This document shows positions 1-11,300 of a stretch of 64,000 nt of DNA, piece by piece (the stretch's first letter is position 1; every line of letters begins with the position of its first letter). The position numbers and the translations under genes are program-made. The notes beneath the pieces are model-generated. The model was not told the DNA's origin. It saw nothing but the letters and a program-made list of their open reading frames with translations, and searched no databases. Source of the stretch: Bacteroidota bacterium (GTDB lineage: Bacteria; Bacteroidota; Bacteroidia; Bacteroidales; DTGW01); contig JAKPGM010000047.1 in assembly GCA_029550865.1 (NCBI GenBank), positions 42,560 through 106,559 on the forward strand. The letters are read 5' to 3'.

Positions 1-39
1 GAATATATCGTACTAAAAGATCTGGACAAAGAATTTAAC

Positions 40-1572
40 GTGTCGCCGCCCATGCGCAAACAGCCAAAGGTGTGGGTCAAAGATAAATCGGTGATTATTC
101 AGTACAACGATACCCTGCACGATAATACCACCTATACTTTTAGCTTTGGCAACAGTATTGTCGACAACAATGAGGGGAATGTGCTGGAAAATTTTGAATT
201 TGTTTTTAGCACAGGCGATACCATCGATACCTTGGGGGTATACGGGACGGTAGTAGATGCATACCGGATGCAACCTCCTTCCGAACGTATCCTGGTCACC
301 CTGTATGCCAACCTTGCTGATACGGCACCTTTAAAAACACGCCCCTTATACACGGCTCGCGTAACCAAAGATGGATTTTACCAGATTAACCATGTGAAGA
401 CTGGAAAATATCGACTGTATGCTTTTGGCGACAACAATTACAACTACCGTTACGACCCTTACGCCGAGCCCTTTGCTTTTCTCGACTCGGTCATTGAGCT
501 TACCCCTCAGAACATTTTAGGCCACGCAATCCCCCTGCTTACTGACACCCTTCCGGCCAGTGATACCACAAAGCAACCTGTCGTCGACAGCGTACGACTA
601 AAAAATTTGAAGAATGCCCTGCATGCCGATTTGCGGCTTTTCACAGAAATAAATCCCAGGCAATATATTAGCGGGTACTATCGTCCGCTTCGCGAGCAAT
701 TAGCCCTTAAATTTAACCATCCAATAGCTTGCGACAGCATTTACATGTACCCTCTATACTTTCACCTTACCACACCATGGTACCAGGTAGAACAGTTACG
801 CGAAAAATCCGACAGCATCCTTATATGGCTTACCGACACCATGTTATCGGCAATAGATACGTTAAGAATGCGTGTCGAATACGCCGCAAATGGTCGTATC
901 AACGCCGATACCCTGATGTTTCGATATTTTGTACCTGAGAATACTAAGCCCACAAAAGCCCATAAAATGACCATCACCGTATCGGCAGGCTCTTCCATTG
1001 CTCCCAATCAACTGCTTACCATTGAAACCCAATATCCCATTCAACAATATTTTGCCGATAGCATTCAGCTACTCGAGACAGGTGACACGCTGTGGAAGCC
1101 TTCTTCCTTTGTTTTACAACCCGACAGCTTCTCGACCCGAAAATTTTATCTTAAAAAACAATGGGAACCCGAAAAAAAATATCGACTCATCATTCTTCCA
1201 TCGGCTTTTGAGAATATTTATGGCATCGTTAGCGATACCCTAAAAACCAATTTTTCGATCCAACGTTCCGAAAGCTTTGGAACCCTATACATACAACCTG
1301 TAAACTTTTTTTATCCCTGTGTTGTTCAATTGATTCAAAAAAATACAGTAGTTTATCAGCAATACTATACCAGTGAGCAGCGAATGAAATGGGAATATTT
1401 ACAACCAGGGGAATACGAGCTTCGATCCATCTGGGATGTCGATGGGAACAAGGTATTTACCCCGGGTAATTATCTGATGCATCGTCAACCCGAAAGAGTG
1501 GTGAGATACCCCGAAACGGTGAAAATTCGTGCCAACTGGGAAATAGAGATTAACTGGCCTATAAAACCCTGA
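40..1572 (+). CDS. Ig-like (SbsA Ig-like/DUF) domain lipoprotein-type protein, probably truncated at the 5' window edge
   Basis: Long ORF reading in from the window start; text such as VWVKDKSVIIQYNDTLHDNTTYTFSFGNSIVDNNEGN resembles Bacteroidota Ig-like domain proteins. Confidence 0.6.
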   Translation: MSPPMRKQPKVWVKDKSVIIQYNDTLHDNTTYTFSFGNSIVDNNEGNVLENFEFVFSTGDTIDTLGVYGTVVDAYRMQPPSERILVTLYANLADTAPLKTRPLYTARVTKDGFYQINHVKTGKYRLYAFGDNNYNYRYDPYAEPFAFLDSVIELTPQNILGHAIPLLTDTLPASDTTKQPVVDSVRLKNLKNALHADLRLFTEINPRQYISGYYRPLREQLALKFNHPIACDSIYMYPLYFHLTTPWYQVEQLREKSDSILIWLTDTMLSAIDTLRMRVEYAANGRINADTLMFRYFVPENTKPTKAHKMTITVSAGSSIAPNQLLTIETQYPIQQYFADSIQLLETGDTLWKPSSFVLQPDSFSTRKFYLKKQWEPEKKYRLIILPSAFENIYGIVSDTLKTNFSIQRSESFGTLYIQPVNFFYPCVVQLIQKNTVVYQQYYTSEQRMKWEYLQPGEYELRSIWDVDGNKVFTPGNYLMHRQPERVVRYPETVKIRANWEIEINWPIKP

Positions 1573-1575
1573 TTT

Positions 1576-2484
1576 ATGTCGCATCATCACGGACATCATA
1601 GCCACACCTCAAATGGCAAGATTGGTAAAAATCTGCTATTGGCTACCCTATTAAATTTTATCATCACCCTTTTTGAAATTGCAGGGGGGATCCTCTCGAA
1701 CAGTTATGCACTGATATCGGATGCCATCCACAACCTGGGCGATACTGTATCCATGGCGCTGGCGTATTTCTCGCATCGTCTTAGCAGTCGTGAAGCAACT
1801 CCCCGACAGACCTATGGATTTAAACGGGTAGAAATCATCGCTGCTTTTCTCAATGGTATATCAATGCTGATCATTGTGCTTTTTATTTTCAAAGAGGCAT
1901 GGGAACGGATTCAAAATCCCGAGCCTATCCATGGGCTTACCATGATCATCGTAGCTACCGTGGGGCTCATAGCCAACCTACTGGCCGTATCGTTCCTCCA
2001 GCATCACCGTAAAGAAAACCTCAACGTACGTGCTGCCTACCTGCATCTTATCGGCGATACCCTCTCTTCGGTCATTGTGGTAATTGGCGGTATATTCATC
2101 TACCGTTTCCACATTTACTGGCTCGATCCTATTCTTACCTTTATCATTGGGATTTACATCCTGAAAGAAACTTTTTCCATCATCCGTCAGGCATACCTTA
2201 TTCTTATCCAGGCTACCCCTCCCGAAATCGATCTGGTGAAAATCAAAAAAACATTGGAAAATATACCGGCTGTTGAAAATATCCATCACGTTCATGCCTG
2301 GAAACTTAATGATAAAGACATTCATTTCGAATGCCATATCGACCTGAAAGAGGACTGTCGGATTAGTGAAACCGAGACTATCCTTAACCATGTAAAGGCT
2401 GTCCTGAAGGATGATTTTAATATCGAACACACCACCATTCAGTTCGAATACAACTGCTGCGCTAACAAAGCCATGATTTATTGA
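1576..2484 (+). CDS. Cation diffusion facilitator family transporter (CzcD-like)
   Basis: His-rich N-terminus (MSHHHGHHSH), SDAIHNLGDTVSMALAYFSHRLS and a second HLIGDTLSSVIVVIGG motif, as in CDF transporters. Confidence 0.9.
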   Translation: MSHHHGHHSHTSNGKIGKNLLLATLLNFIITLFEIAGGILSNSYALISDAIHNLGDTVSMALAYFSHRLSSREATPRQTYGFKRVEIIAAFLNGISMLIIVLFIFKEAWERIQNPEPIHGLTMIIVATVGLIANLLAVSFLQHHRKENLNVRAAYLHLIGDTLSSVIVVIGGIFIYRFHIYWLDPILTFIIGIYILKETFSIIRQAYLILIQATPPEIDLVKIKKTLENIPAVENIHHVHAWKLNDKDIHFECHIDLKEDCRISETETILNHVKAVLKDDFNIEHTTIQFEYNCCANKAMIY

Positions 2485-2563
2485 AAACTGTATTCGGTAT
2501 TTTCAGACATTTTCTGGTCGAAATAGTTTTTTATCTACCTTTGCAAAAACTGCAAAAAATACC

Positions 2564-2998
2564 TTGATGCAGAAGTATGTTTTACTGTTATTGAGCGCAT
2601 TATTTATCTTTTCGGCCTGTAAAAGAAAAGACGAATCTATTCCTGCTTATGTTATTCCCAAGAATAAGCTTATTCCACTGCTTGTTGATTATCACCTGGC
2701 ACAGGGGATTTCTAATTCAACGGCATTTCGACAACGTGCACAACGATATCCGGTAGTCAATCTCACCGACTCGGTACTGGCTGCACACGGCTATACCAAG
2801 GCTCAGTTCGATAGCACCTTACTCTACTATTCACAAAAGATCAACGAATTCAACGAAATTTACGAAACAGTCATCACAGAGCTCAACCGCATGCAGGCCA
2901 AAATCGAAGAAAAGAAATCGCCTACAAGCGACACTACTGAGCAACATCCCGCAAACAAACCGACAATACCCTCTGCACGATTAAAACAAAAACTATGA
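2564..2998 (+). CDS. DUF4296-type lipoprotein
   Basis: Lipobox-like LFIFSACKRK; layout IPKNKLIPLLVDYHLAQG typical of Bacteroidota DUF4296 proteins. Confidence 0.65.
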   Translation: MMQKYVLLLLSALFIFSACKRKDESIPAYVIPKNKLIPLLVDYHLAQGISNSTAFRQRAQRYPVVNLTDSVLAAHGYTKAQFDSTLLYYSQKINEFNEIYETVITELNRMQAKIEEKKSPTSDTTEQHPANKPTIPSARLKQKL

Positions 2999-3058
2999 TA
3001 AGTTTTAAATTTCATTATTTTTGTCCGTTATGTTAAAATCAAAAATAACGATAAACTT

Positions 3059-4618
3059 ATGAGCGTGGTTACACAGGAAGAGGTATTTAAAAAGCTTATT
3101 GCACATTGCAAGGAATATGGTTTTATTTTTCCCTCCAGCGAAATATACGATGGTTTAAGTGCTGTGTATGATTATGGGCAGTACGGGGTAGAGCTAAAAA
3201 ATAACATCAAACGGTACTGGTGGGATTCGATGGTATTGCTCAACGAGAATATAGTGGGGATTGATGCGGCTATATTTATGCATCCTCGCACCTGGGAGGC
3301 TTCGGGGCATGTGGGTGCATTTAACGATCCGCTCATCGATAACCGCGACTCCAAAAAACGTTATCGTGCCGATGTACTCATTGAAGAGCATATAGCAAAG
3401 CTGGAAGCCAAAATTGAAAAAGAAGTAGAAAAGGCTGCGAAAAAATTTGGCGAAAGCTTCGACCGCGAGAAATTTGTTACAACGAATGCCCGCGTGCTTG
3501 AAATACAACAAGAAATCAACCATATTCGTACGCGTTTTGTCGAAGCGCTGGAAAAGACCGATTTGAATGCCCTGCGTCAGATTATACTCGATTGCGGCAT
3601 TGTATGTCCCATTAGCGGTACACGAAACTGGACCGAAGTACGCCAGTTTAATCTAATGTTTGAAACCAAAATGGGATCGGTAGCCGACGAGGCCATGACC
3701 ATATACCTGCGCCCCGAAACGGCACAGGGTATTTTCGTCAATTTTCTGAATGTACAGAAATCGGGACGCATGAAAATACCTTTTGGTATAGCACAAATAG
3801 GGAAAGCCTTCCGCAATGAAATTGTGGCACGACAATTTATTTTCCGTATGCGCGAGTTTGAGCAGATGGAAATGCAGTTTTTTGTTCGTCCTGGCACCGA
3901 ACTCGACTGGTTTGAGGTATGGAAGGAAAAACGCTTGCGCTGGCATCTGGCCATGGGTATCGACCCGGCAAAATATCGTTTCCACAAACACGACAAGCTA
4001 GCTCATTATGCCAATGCTGCCTACGACATTGAGTTTCAATTCCCCTTTGGATTTAAAGAGGTAGAGGGAATTCACTCGCGAACCGACTTTGACTTAGGCA
4101 ATCATGCCAAATTTTCGGGCAAAAAAATTACCTACTTTGACCCCGAACTCAACGAAAGCTATGTGCCCTACGTTATCGAAACATCCATCGGTGTCGACCG
4201 GATGGTTTTGTTGATTCTGGCCAATGGATACACCGAAGAAAAGGTTGCAAAGGAAGATGGCACCAGCGACGAACGAGTGGTACTACGTATACCGCCAGCC
4301 CTGGCCCCTGTAAAGCTTGCCGTGCTGCCGCTGGTTCGAAAAGATGGGCTCGATGAAAAGGCACGGGCTATCGTACGGCAGCTGCGTTACGAATTTAACT
4401 GCCAGTACGACGAAAAAGATTCAATTGGGCGACGCTACCGTCGTCAGGATGCTATTGGCACTCCTTACTGTATCACCATCGATCATCAAACAATGCAGGA
4501 CGACACCGTTACCGTTCGCGACAGAGATACCATGCAGCAGGAACGTATCCCCATCGATGGGTTGGTACGTTACATGGGCGAAAAAGTTAGCCTGCGTTCA
4601 ATGCTTGAAAAAATATAA
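3059..4618 (+). CDS. glyS: Glycine--tRNA ligase
   Basis: Class II aaRS motifs (GLSAVYDYGQYGVELKNNIKRYWW, FRNEIVARQFIFRMREFEQMEMQFFV, TSIGVDRMVLLIL). Confidence 0.95.
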   Translation: MSVVTQEEVFKKLIAHCKEYGFIFPSSEIYDGLSAVYDYGQYGVELKNNIKRYWWDSMVLLNENIVGIDAAIFMHPRTWEASGHVGAFNDPLIDNRDSKKRYRADVLIEEHIAKLEAKIEKEVEKAAKKFGESFDREKFVTTNARVLEIQQEINHIRTRFVEALEKTDLNALRQIILDCGIVCPISGTRNWTEVRQFNLMFETKMGSVADEAMTIYLRPETAQGIFVNFLNVQKSGRMKIPFGIAQIGKAFRNEIVARQFIFRMREFEQMEMQFFVRPGTELDWFEVWKEKRLRWHLAMGIDPAKYRFHKHDKLAHYANAAYDIEFQFPFGFKEVEGIHSRTDFDLGNHAKFSGKKITYFDPELNESYVPYVIETSIGVDRMVLLILANGYTEEKVAKEDGTSDERVVLRIPPALAPVKLAVLPLVRKDGLDEKARAIVRQLRYEFNCQYDEKDSIGRRYRRQDAIGTPYCITIDHQTMQDDTVTVRDRDTMQQERIPIDGLVRYMGEKVSLRSMLEKI

Positions 4619-4642
4619 TTTTTAACCTTTAAAAATATCCAC

Positions 4643-7165
4643 ATGGCCTCCACCTTATCGTTTTTGAAAAACAAGAATGTATGGTCGCAGGTGACCATCA
4701 TTATCATTTTCCTGTTGCTGAGCATGATTTACTTTTACCCCGAATTTGCGGGCAAACAGCTTCGGCAATCGGATATGACAAATGCCCGTGGAATGATCAA
4801 TGAACTCGTTCAATGGGAGAAAAATCATCCGAACGACGAACCCATGTGGACCAATTCTATGTTTGGTGGCATGCCTGCCTACCTGATAAAAATGGGTAAA
4901 ACCTACAATATATACCGATACATACGTCAGGTGCTAACGCTGGGACTCCCAGCAGGGTCGGTTGCCATTCTATTTTTGTTAATGGTAGGATTTTACTTTT
5001 TGATGCAGGTGATAGGCACCAATCGGTGGCTTAGCGCTGCTGCGGCCATTGGATATGCTTTTGCTTCGTATAATATCATTATCATTGCCGTAGGGCATAT
5101 TACCAAAGCTTACTCTCTTGCTTTTATGCCAGCTGTAGTTGCAGGTATTTTGCTACTCTACCAGCGAAAATACCTATACGGAGGGTGGGCAGTATTACTG
5201 ACGACTGGCTTACTGGTCTCCCAGAGTCATCCGCAGATAGCCTATTATACCTTTCTGGTGATATTGATTTTCTTTCTGGTTTACCTTTTTAACGCCATTC
5301 GGGAAAAAGAACTCAAGCATTATATTACGGTAGGAGTCATAGCCATTGTTGCTGCTGTGCTTTCGATATTACCGGTAGCCGCCAATCTGCTTACTACTGC
5401 CGAGTACAGCAAGTATAGCATGCGTGGTCCATCGGAGCTAACCAGTAAAAATGCGGATGCTAAAAAATCTACGGGTCTCGACCACGACTATGCCTTTCAG
5501 TGGAGCTACGGCACAGCCGAAACGTTTTCTATCCTTATCCCCAACTTTGTGGGTGCCGGAGTAAATGGCTTCGACGAACGTTCGAAAACAGCCGAACAGC
5601 TCAGAAATGTTGGAATACCTGCTGAGGTAGCCCGCCAACTCCCTGTTTATTGGGGGAAACTTCCTTTTACCGTTGGCCCTGCCTATTTCGGAGCAATCAT
5701 TTGCTTTTTGTTTGTCCTGGGGCTTTTTGTCGTCAAGGGACCGATAAAATGGTGGCTGGCCATCGCCGCAGCGCTATCGATCATGTTGTCGTGGGGAAAA
5801 AATTTCAGCGTACTTAGCGACCTGTTCTTTTATTACTTCCCTGGTTACAACAAATTTCGAACAGTCGACATGATTCTTGTGATTGCCAACTTTGCTTTCC
5901 CATTGTTAGGATTCTGGGCATTGAAGGAAATTATAGAGAAAAAAATTGCCCAACAGGAGATATTGAAATCGCTTAAATATACGGCCTATATTGTAGGTGG
6001 ACTATTGCTCATTTTCTTGCTGGTACCCGGATGGTTTTTCGATTTCACCAGTTTGTCGGACGCACAATTAACCGAACAGCTTAAAGCAGCTCGTTGGCCA
6101 AATGATGCTATTGAAAATTTACTGGCAGCTATGCGCGAAGATCGCATGCAGATTCTCCGTGCCGACACCTTCCGTTCGCTCATATATATTGGGTTAGCTG
6201 CTTCCCTGCTGTGGTGGTATGTCAAAAAATCATTCCGTATCGAATATTTTGCCATCCCACTTGCCCTGCTCATTCTGGTCGATATGTGGTCGGTCGACCG
6301 TCGCTACCTGAATAAGGATTACTTTGTTCCCAAATCGGAACCCGAATTTGTTAAAAGCCATGCCGATGAGGTGATACTATCCGATGTGGATCCCCATTAC
6401 AGGGTGCTTAATCTTACCCGCAGCGTATTTAACGACGGGTATACCTCGTATTTTCATAAGTCGATTGGTGGCTACCATGGGGCTAAGTTACGTCGCTACC
6501 AGGATATGATAGATGGTGCATTAAGTGCCAACATTATTTTTATTCAGCAATACCTTTCGGCACAAAAACGCATGCCCGATAGCAGCGTTTACCAACAGAT
6601 ACCCATCCTTAACATGCTCAACTGTAAATACATTATTTACAATCCCGAAGCCGACCCACTGGTTAACACCGGTCGATTGGGTAATGCATGGTTTGTAAAA
6701 TCTGTCAGGTGGGTCGATTCGCCCGATGCTGAGTATGCGGCGGTAAATGCACCAGATTTTAACCCTGCTGTGGAAGCCATTGTCGATAAACGCTGGGAAA
6801 AATCATTGCCCGGAATCGAAAAATGTGAATTCGATACTACAGCTACTATACAACTTACCCAATATAAGCCACATGCGCTTACCTACCAGGTAAAAGCCCA
6901 GAAACCACAAATTGCGGTATTTTCGGAGATATTCTATGAAAAAGGCTGGAATGCCTACCTCGATGGGCAGAAGGTCCCGCATGGACGAGCAAACTATATC
7001 CTGCGTACCATGGTAATCCCCGCAGGCGAACACACCGTTGAATTTAAATTTGAGCCTGCCACCTATTACCTTGGACAGAAAATTGCCATGATTGGATCGG
7101 TAATAGTGGTACTCCTTACCTTGAGTACAGGAATAGCTTACTTTCGACAGATGAAACGTGCATAA
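4643..7165 (+). CDS. YfhO family multi-pass membrane protein
   Basis: 840-aa polytopic protein with C-terminal VFSEIFYEKGWNAYLDGQKVP...EHTVEFKFEP characteristic of Bacteroidota YfhO proteins. Confidence 0.85.
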   Translation: MASTLSFLKNKNVWSQVTIIIIFLLLSMIYFYPEFAGKQLRQSDMTNARGMINELVQWEKNHPNDEPMWTNSMFGGMPAYLIKMGKTYNIYRYIRQVLTLGLPAGSVAILFLLMVGFYFLMQVIGTNRWLSAAAAIGYAFASYNIIIIAVGHITKAYSLAFMPAVVAGILLLYQRKYLYGGWAVLLTTGLLVSQSHPQIAYYTFLVILIFFLVYLFNAIREKELKHYITVGVIAIVAAVLSILPVAANLLTTAEYSKYSMRGPSELTSKNADAKKSTGLDHDYAFQWSYGTAETFSILIPNFVGAGVNGFDERSKTAEQLRNVGIPAEVARQLPVYWGKLPFTVGPAYFGAIICFLFVLGLFVVKGPIKWWLAIAAALSIMLSWGKNFSVLSDLFFYYFPGYNKFRTVDMILVIANFAFPLLGFWALKEIIEKKIAQQEILKSLKYTAYIVGGLLLIFLLVPGWFFDFTSLSDAQLTEQLKAARWPNDAIENLLAAMREDRMQILRADTFRSLIYIGLAASLLWWYVKKSFRIEYFAIPLALLILVDMWSVDRRYLNKDYFVPKSEPEFVKSHADEVILSDVDPHYRVLNLTRSVFNDGYTSYFHKSIGGYHGAKLRRYQDMIDGALSANIIFIQQYLSAQKRMPDSSVYQQIPILNMLNCKYIIYNPEADPLVNTGRLGNAWFVKSVRWVDSPDAEYAAVNAPDFNPAVEAIVDKRWEKSLPGIEKCEFDTTATIQLTQYKPHALTYQVKAQKPQIAVFSEIFYEKGWNAYLDGQKVPHGRANYILRTMVIPAGEHTVEFKFEPATYYLGQKIAMIGSVIVVLLTLSTGIAYFRQMKRA

Positions 7166-7408
7166 ATAGCAGTATTCACAAACGGGTATGAAATAATTTT
7201 ATTTTCGTACCTGTCTGTGGTGAAGTAGCTCAACATGCGAGTTCCATATGATCGCAGTTGTATGGTACACATTTACCATCGTAAAGGGCACTATGTTTTA
7301 CGTGAAGAAAACTCCCTGCGAACTTTGCGATTACTTTGCGGTCTTTGCATTGTAATATTTTAAAAATTATTTCTCGGGAAAAATCGGAAATGCATAGGGT
7401 AAGAAAAT

Positions 7409-7948
7409 TCAGCTTACTTTCACATGAGCCCAGTTGCGTCCCTGTCGTATACGATGCAATTGGGTATGGGTAATTCCGAATTCCCTGGCCAGTTCGGTAT
7501 ATTTTACATTCTCCTCCTGCAACCTCTTCTTGATATGAATTACCTGTTCTTCAGTAAGCTTGGCATTATATCGTTTACCGCGTTTGTAGTTGGGGTTAAT
7601 TTTTTGGTGGGCAAACATGGTAGCACGCGTAACCCAGCGAAGATTCGAAACCCGGTTATTGTCCTTATTAAAATCGATGTGTATGACGTATTGCTGTAGA
7701 TCCGAATCTTTGGGCAAAAAATGCTCGGCTACCAGTTTGTGTATGTATCTGGTCGTAACCTTATTGTTGGCAAGTTTTAAAACAATTGCCCGGTAACCTC
7801 TGATTTTTGGAATCTTGATAATTTTTCCGCGGGGATGCACTTTAAAACTCTTTACCCGTCCAAAGTTTGAAATAGCATATTCCTCCGAAGGATGTAAATC
7901 GGGAATCTGTAACTTTTTCCATTTTTCACCAGGAATTCTCTTTTCCAT
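7409..7948 (-). CDS. NUMOD4/HNH homing-type endonuclease
   Basis: EKWKKLQIPDLHPSEEYAISNFGRVKSF (NUMOD4) plus VIHIDFNKDNNRVSNLRWVT (HNH) and a C-terminal HTH-like segment. Confidence 0.85.
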   Translation of the reverse strand: MEKRIPGEKWKKLQIPDLHPSEEYAISNFGRVKSFKVHPRGKIIKIPKIRGYRAIVLKLANNKVTTRYIHKLVAEHFLPKDSDLQQYVIHIDFNKDNNRVSNLRWVTRATMFAHQKINPNYKRGKRYNAKLTEEQVIHIKKRLQEENVKYTELAREFGITHTQLHRIRQGRNWAHVKVS

Positions 7949-8303
7949 GTCAGTTGCCTTTTTGATTCGTTACCATGATATATGTCGCATTTTTGAAAAA
8001 GGTAACTCGGATGACAGCAACTGTGAATTAATTTTATGGTAAATCGCAGCTGGACATTTTCCAACCTTGTGTCTGTGATTCGACAACAGCTGATGAATTG
8101 TATCAGCGTCTACCACTTTCTGGAAATCCCGAGGGTTGCTGGAAGGTCATAATTAAAGAAAACTATGCGAAGTATCAAAAATCCCTATTCCCCGAAATGA
8201 AGGGGGCTTACTTTTGAAAAGCTAAACAAAAACAATTGATTATCAAATAGATGTATTTGTGAAAATGATTTTTTTAAGAATGGCTGGACAACAGTGATTT
8301 TTT

Positions 8304-11300
8304 ATTTCAATTCCACTATGGTTCGATTAAAGGTTCGACAAAATTAATTGATGGTGAAGTTGCCAGCAAATTTCAATTCCACTATGGTTCGATTAAAGGA
8401 ATCAACAATAGCGATTTTTGGGGGTCTATATTTTATTTCAATTCCACTATGGTTCGATTAAAGGCAGATTTATTCTCAATTTCCTCAATATGCTTTTCGA
8501 ATTTCAATTCCACTATGGTTCGATTAAAGGACATATGCGCATTGATTATGCGCTGATACTGTTTATTTCAATTCCACTATGGTTCGATTAAAGGTTGACT
8601 GTTAATTTTCGGTAGTGCGTTAATTGCTTATTTCAATTCCACTATGGTTCGATTAAAGGCAAATTGAGTTTCGTCGATTAATTTATAATCTGAATTTCAA
8701 TTCCACTATGGTTCGATTAAAGGGCTAATTCAGCTATTAAGCCAAAATCTTGAATGCTATTTCAATTCCACTATGGTTCGATTAAAGGCCACTTAAGAAC
8801 CAATGTTATTTTGTTGCATTCGCATTTCAATTCCACTATGGTTCGATTAAAGGTTCTTTCGCCTCTTTCTCTGTTTGACAATAATACTATTTCAATTCCA
8901 CTATGGTTCGATTAAAGGAGAGGCAGTGACCTACCAAAAATTGACTTATTAATTGGATTTCAATTCCACTATGGTTCGATTAAAGGTTGTAACTTCATCG
9001 ATTTGTTTTTTTGTTGCTTTCAATTTCAATTCCACTATGGTTCGATTAAAGGGGAATATACCAATCGACGTAACACGGCTGGACGTATTTCAATTCCACT
9101 ATGGTTCGATTAAAGGATCGAAATACCGTTCATCAGCAGCCAAAAAGATAAATTTCAATTCCACTATGGTTCGATTAAAGGGTTTTTAACTCAATGAACA
9201 ATCCGTGATATCCGTTCTTATTTCAATTCCACTATGGTTCGATTAAAGGTCTTATAATCTTCGATTAAAACATCCAATAATTCGTTATTTCAATTCCACT
9301 ATGGTTCGATTAAAGGTTCTTCCGAAAGCGATACGATTTTCCATGCCTTGATATTTCAATTCCACTATGGTTCGATTAAAGGATTCTGAAAACGAACGAT
9401 ACCCGAAAACGATTTTATTTCAATTCCACTATGGTTCGATTAAAGGCCCAAATCATCTACTGCTATATCCTTTTGATTTACATTTCAATTCCACTATGGT
9501 TCGATTAAAGGTTGGTTACCGTTTCAAATAAGTTTAGCATTCCAAAAAATTTCAATTCCACTATGGTTCGATTAAAGGAAAACGTTGAATCTTCGAACTT
9601 TCTGCCATACATCATTTCAATTCCACTATGGTTCGATTAAAGGCGAAAATTAGGGGGTATTTTTTTGTTTTTTACCCATTTCAATTCCACTATGGTTCGA
9701 TTAAAGGCCCCTAAAAACGAATTAGAGGGTATCCATACACCCATTTCAATTCCACTATGGTTCGATTAAAGGTTTGCCCAACTCAATGTAACTTTTGCCC
9801 AACAAAAATTTCAATTCCACTATGGTTCGATTAAAGGAAAAAGCAATTCGTGACATGTTCAAAAAACAATTCATTTCAATTCCACTATGGTTCGATTAAA
9901 GGAATCTTTTTGGAAGCTTCTGTAAACCTTGTGGTTATATTTCAATTCCACTATGGTTCGATTAAAGGACATTACAAATTCGACGATTTTAACGCTATCT
10001 TTTATTTCAATTCCACTATGGTTCGATTAAAGGAAATAGAAAAAGGCGTGTCGCTACGCGACACACTTTATTTCAATTCCACTATGGTTCGATTAAAGGT
10101 GGTCGCACCCCGTACCCCGTGCGGTACGGGTGCGATTTCAATTCCACTATGGTTCGATTAAAGGGGTTTTGCTCCGCAAAACCTCGTTCGCCCCCCTGAT
10201 TTCAATTCCACTATGGTTCGATTAAAGGTTGATAAGCTTTCCACGTATACTACAGCGGTCTGTTATTTCAATTCCACTATGGTTCGATTAAAGGTATAGA
10301 ATCATATATGCTGTACGTGTATAGTTCGTCATTTCAATTCCACTATGGTTCGATTAAAGGAGTAATGACAATGTACACAATGAATCTACTAATTGCTATT
10401 TCAATTCCACTATGGTTCGATTAAAGGGCCTATTAGGACAGATCAACTGGAAGCCCTGCAGCAATTTCAATTCCACTATGGTTCGATTAAAGGGATTTAT
10501 AAACTTGGGTGCCAACCGTTTCGACATCATTTCAATTCCACTATGGTTCGATTAAAGGATTGTAATTTATTCTGAGCGTCGATTTCAATCCTTATTTCAA
10601 TTCCACTATGGTTCGATTAAAGGAGAACAATTTTATTTTGACCATCAAGTCACTATCGAATTTCAATTCCACTATGGTTCGATTAAAGGGCATTTGCTGG
10701 CAAATTAACATTAATGCGCTCTTATGCATTTCAATTCCACTATGGTTCGATTAAAGGGTAATAGCTGCAGGTGCAAAGTCTGTAAGCGACATAATTTCAA
10801 TTCCACTATGGTTCGATTAAAGGCCAACTATCAGAAATCGAAAAACAAGAAATATCGTATTTCAATTCCACTATGGTTCGATTAAAGGAATAAATTATGG
10901 GGATAAATCACTAATCATTGACGCATTTCAATTCCACTATGGTTCGATTAAAGGCGACATCGTATGCAGAATAAACGAACTTAAGGAACAAATTTCAATT
11001 CCACTATGGTTCGATTAAAGGATGCAGCAAGGCGTCTATTGTTAATGCATTGCTTAAAAATTTCAATTCCACTATGGTTCGATTAAAGGACGAGTCTGTT
11101 GTTGCTGACATTGTTCAGAATTAATTTCAATTCCACTATGGTTCGATTAAAGGGTTGTATAATACACCGTCGTAATATATATCACAGGCATTTCAATTCC
11201 ACTATGGTTCGATTAAAGGTTGCTTGCAGCTACCCCATTTATTGCAAATGACAACATTTCAATTCCACTATGGTTCGATTAAAGGCATTTTTCTTCTCCA

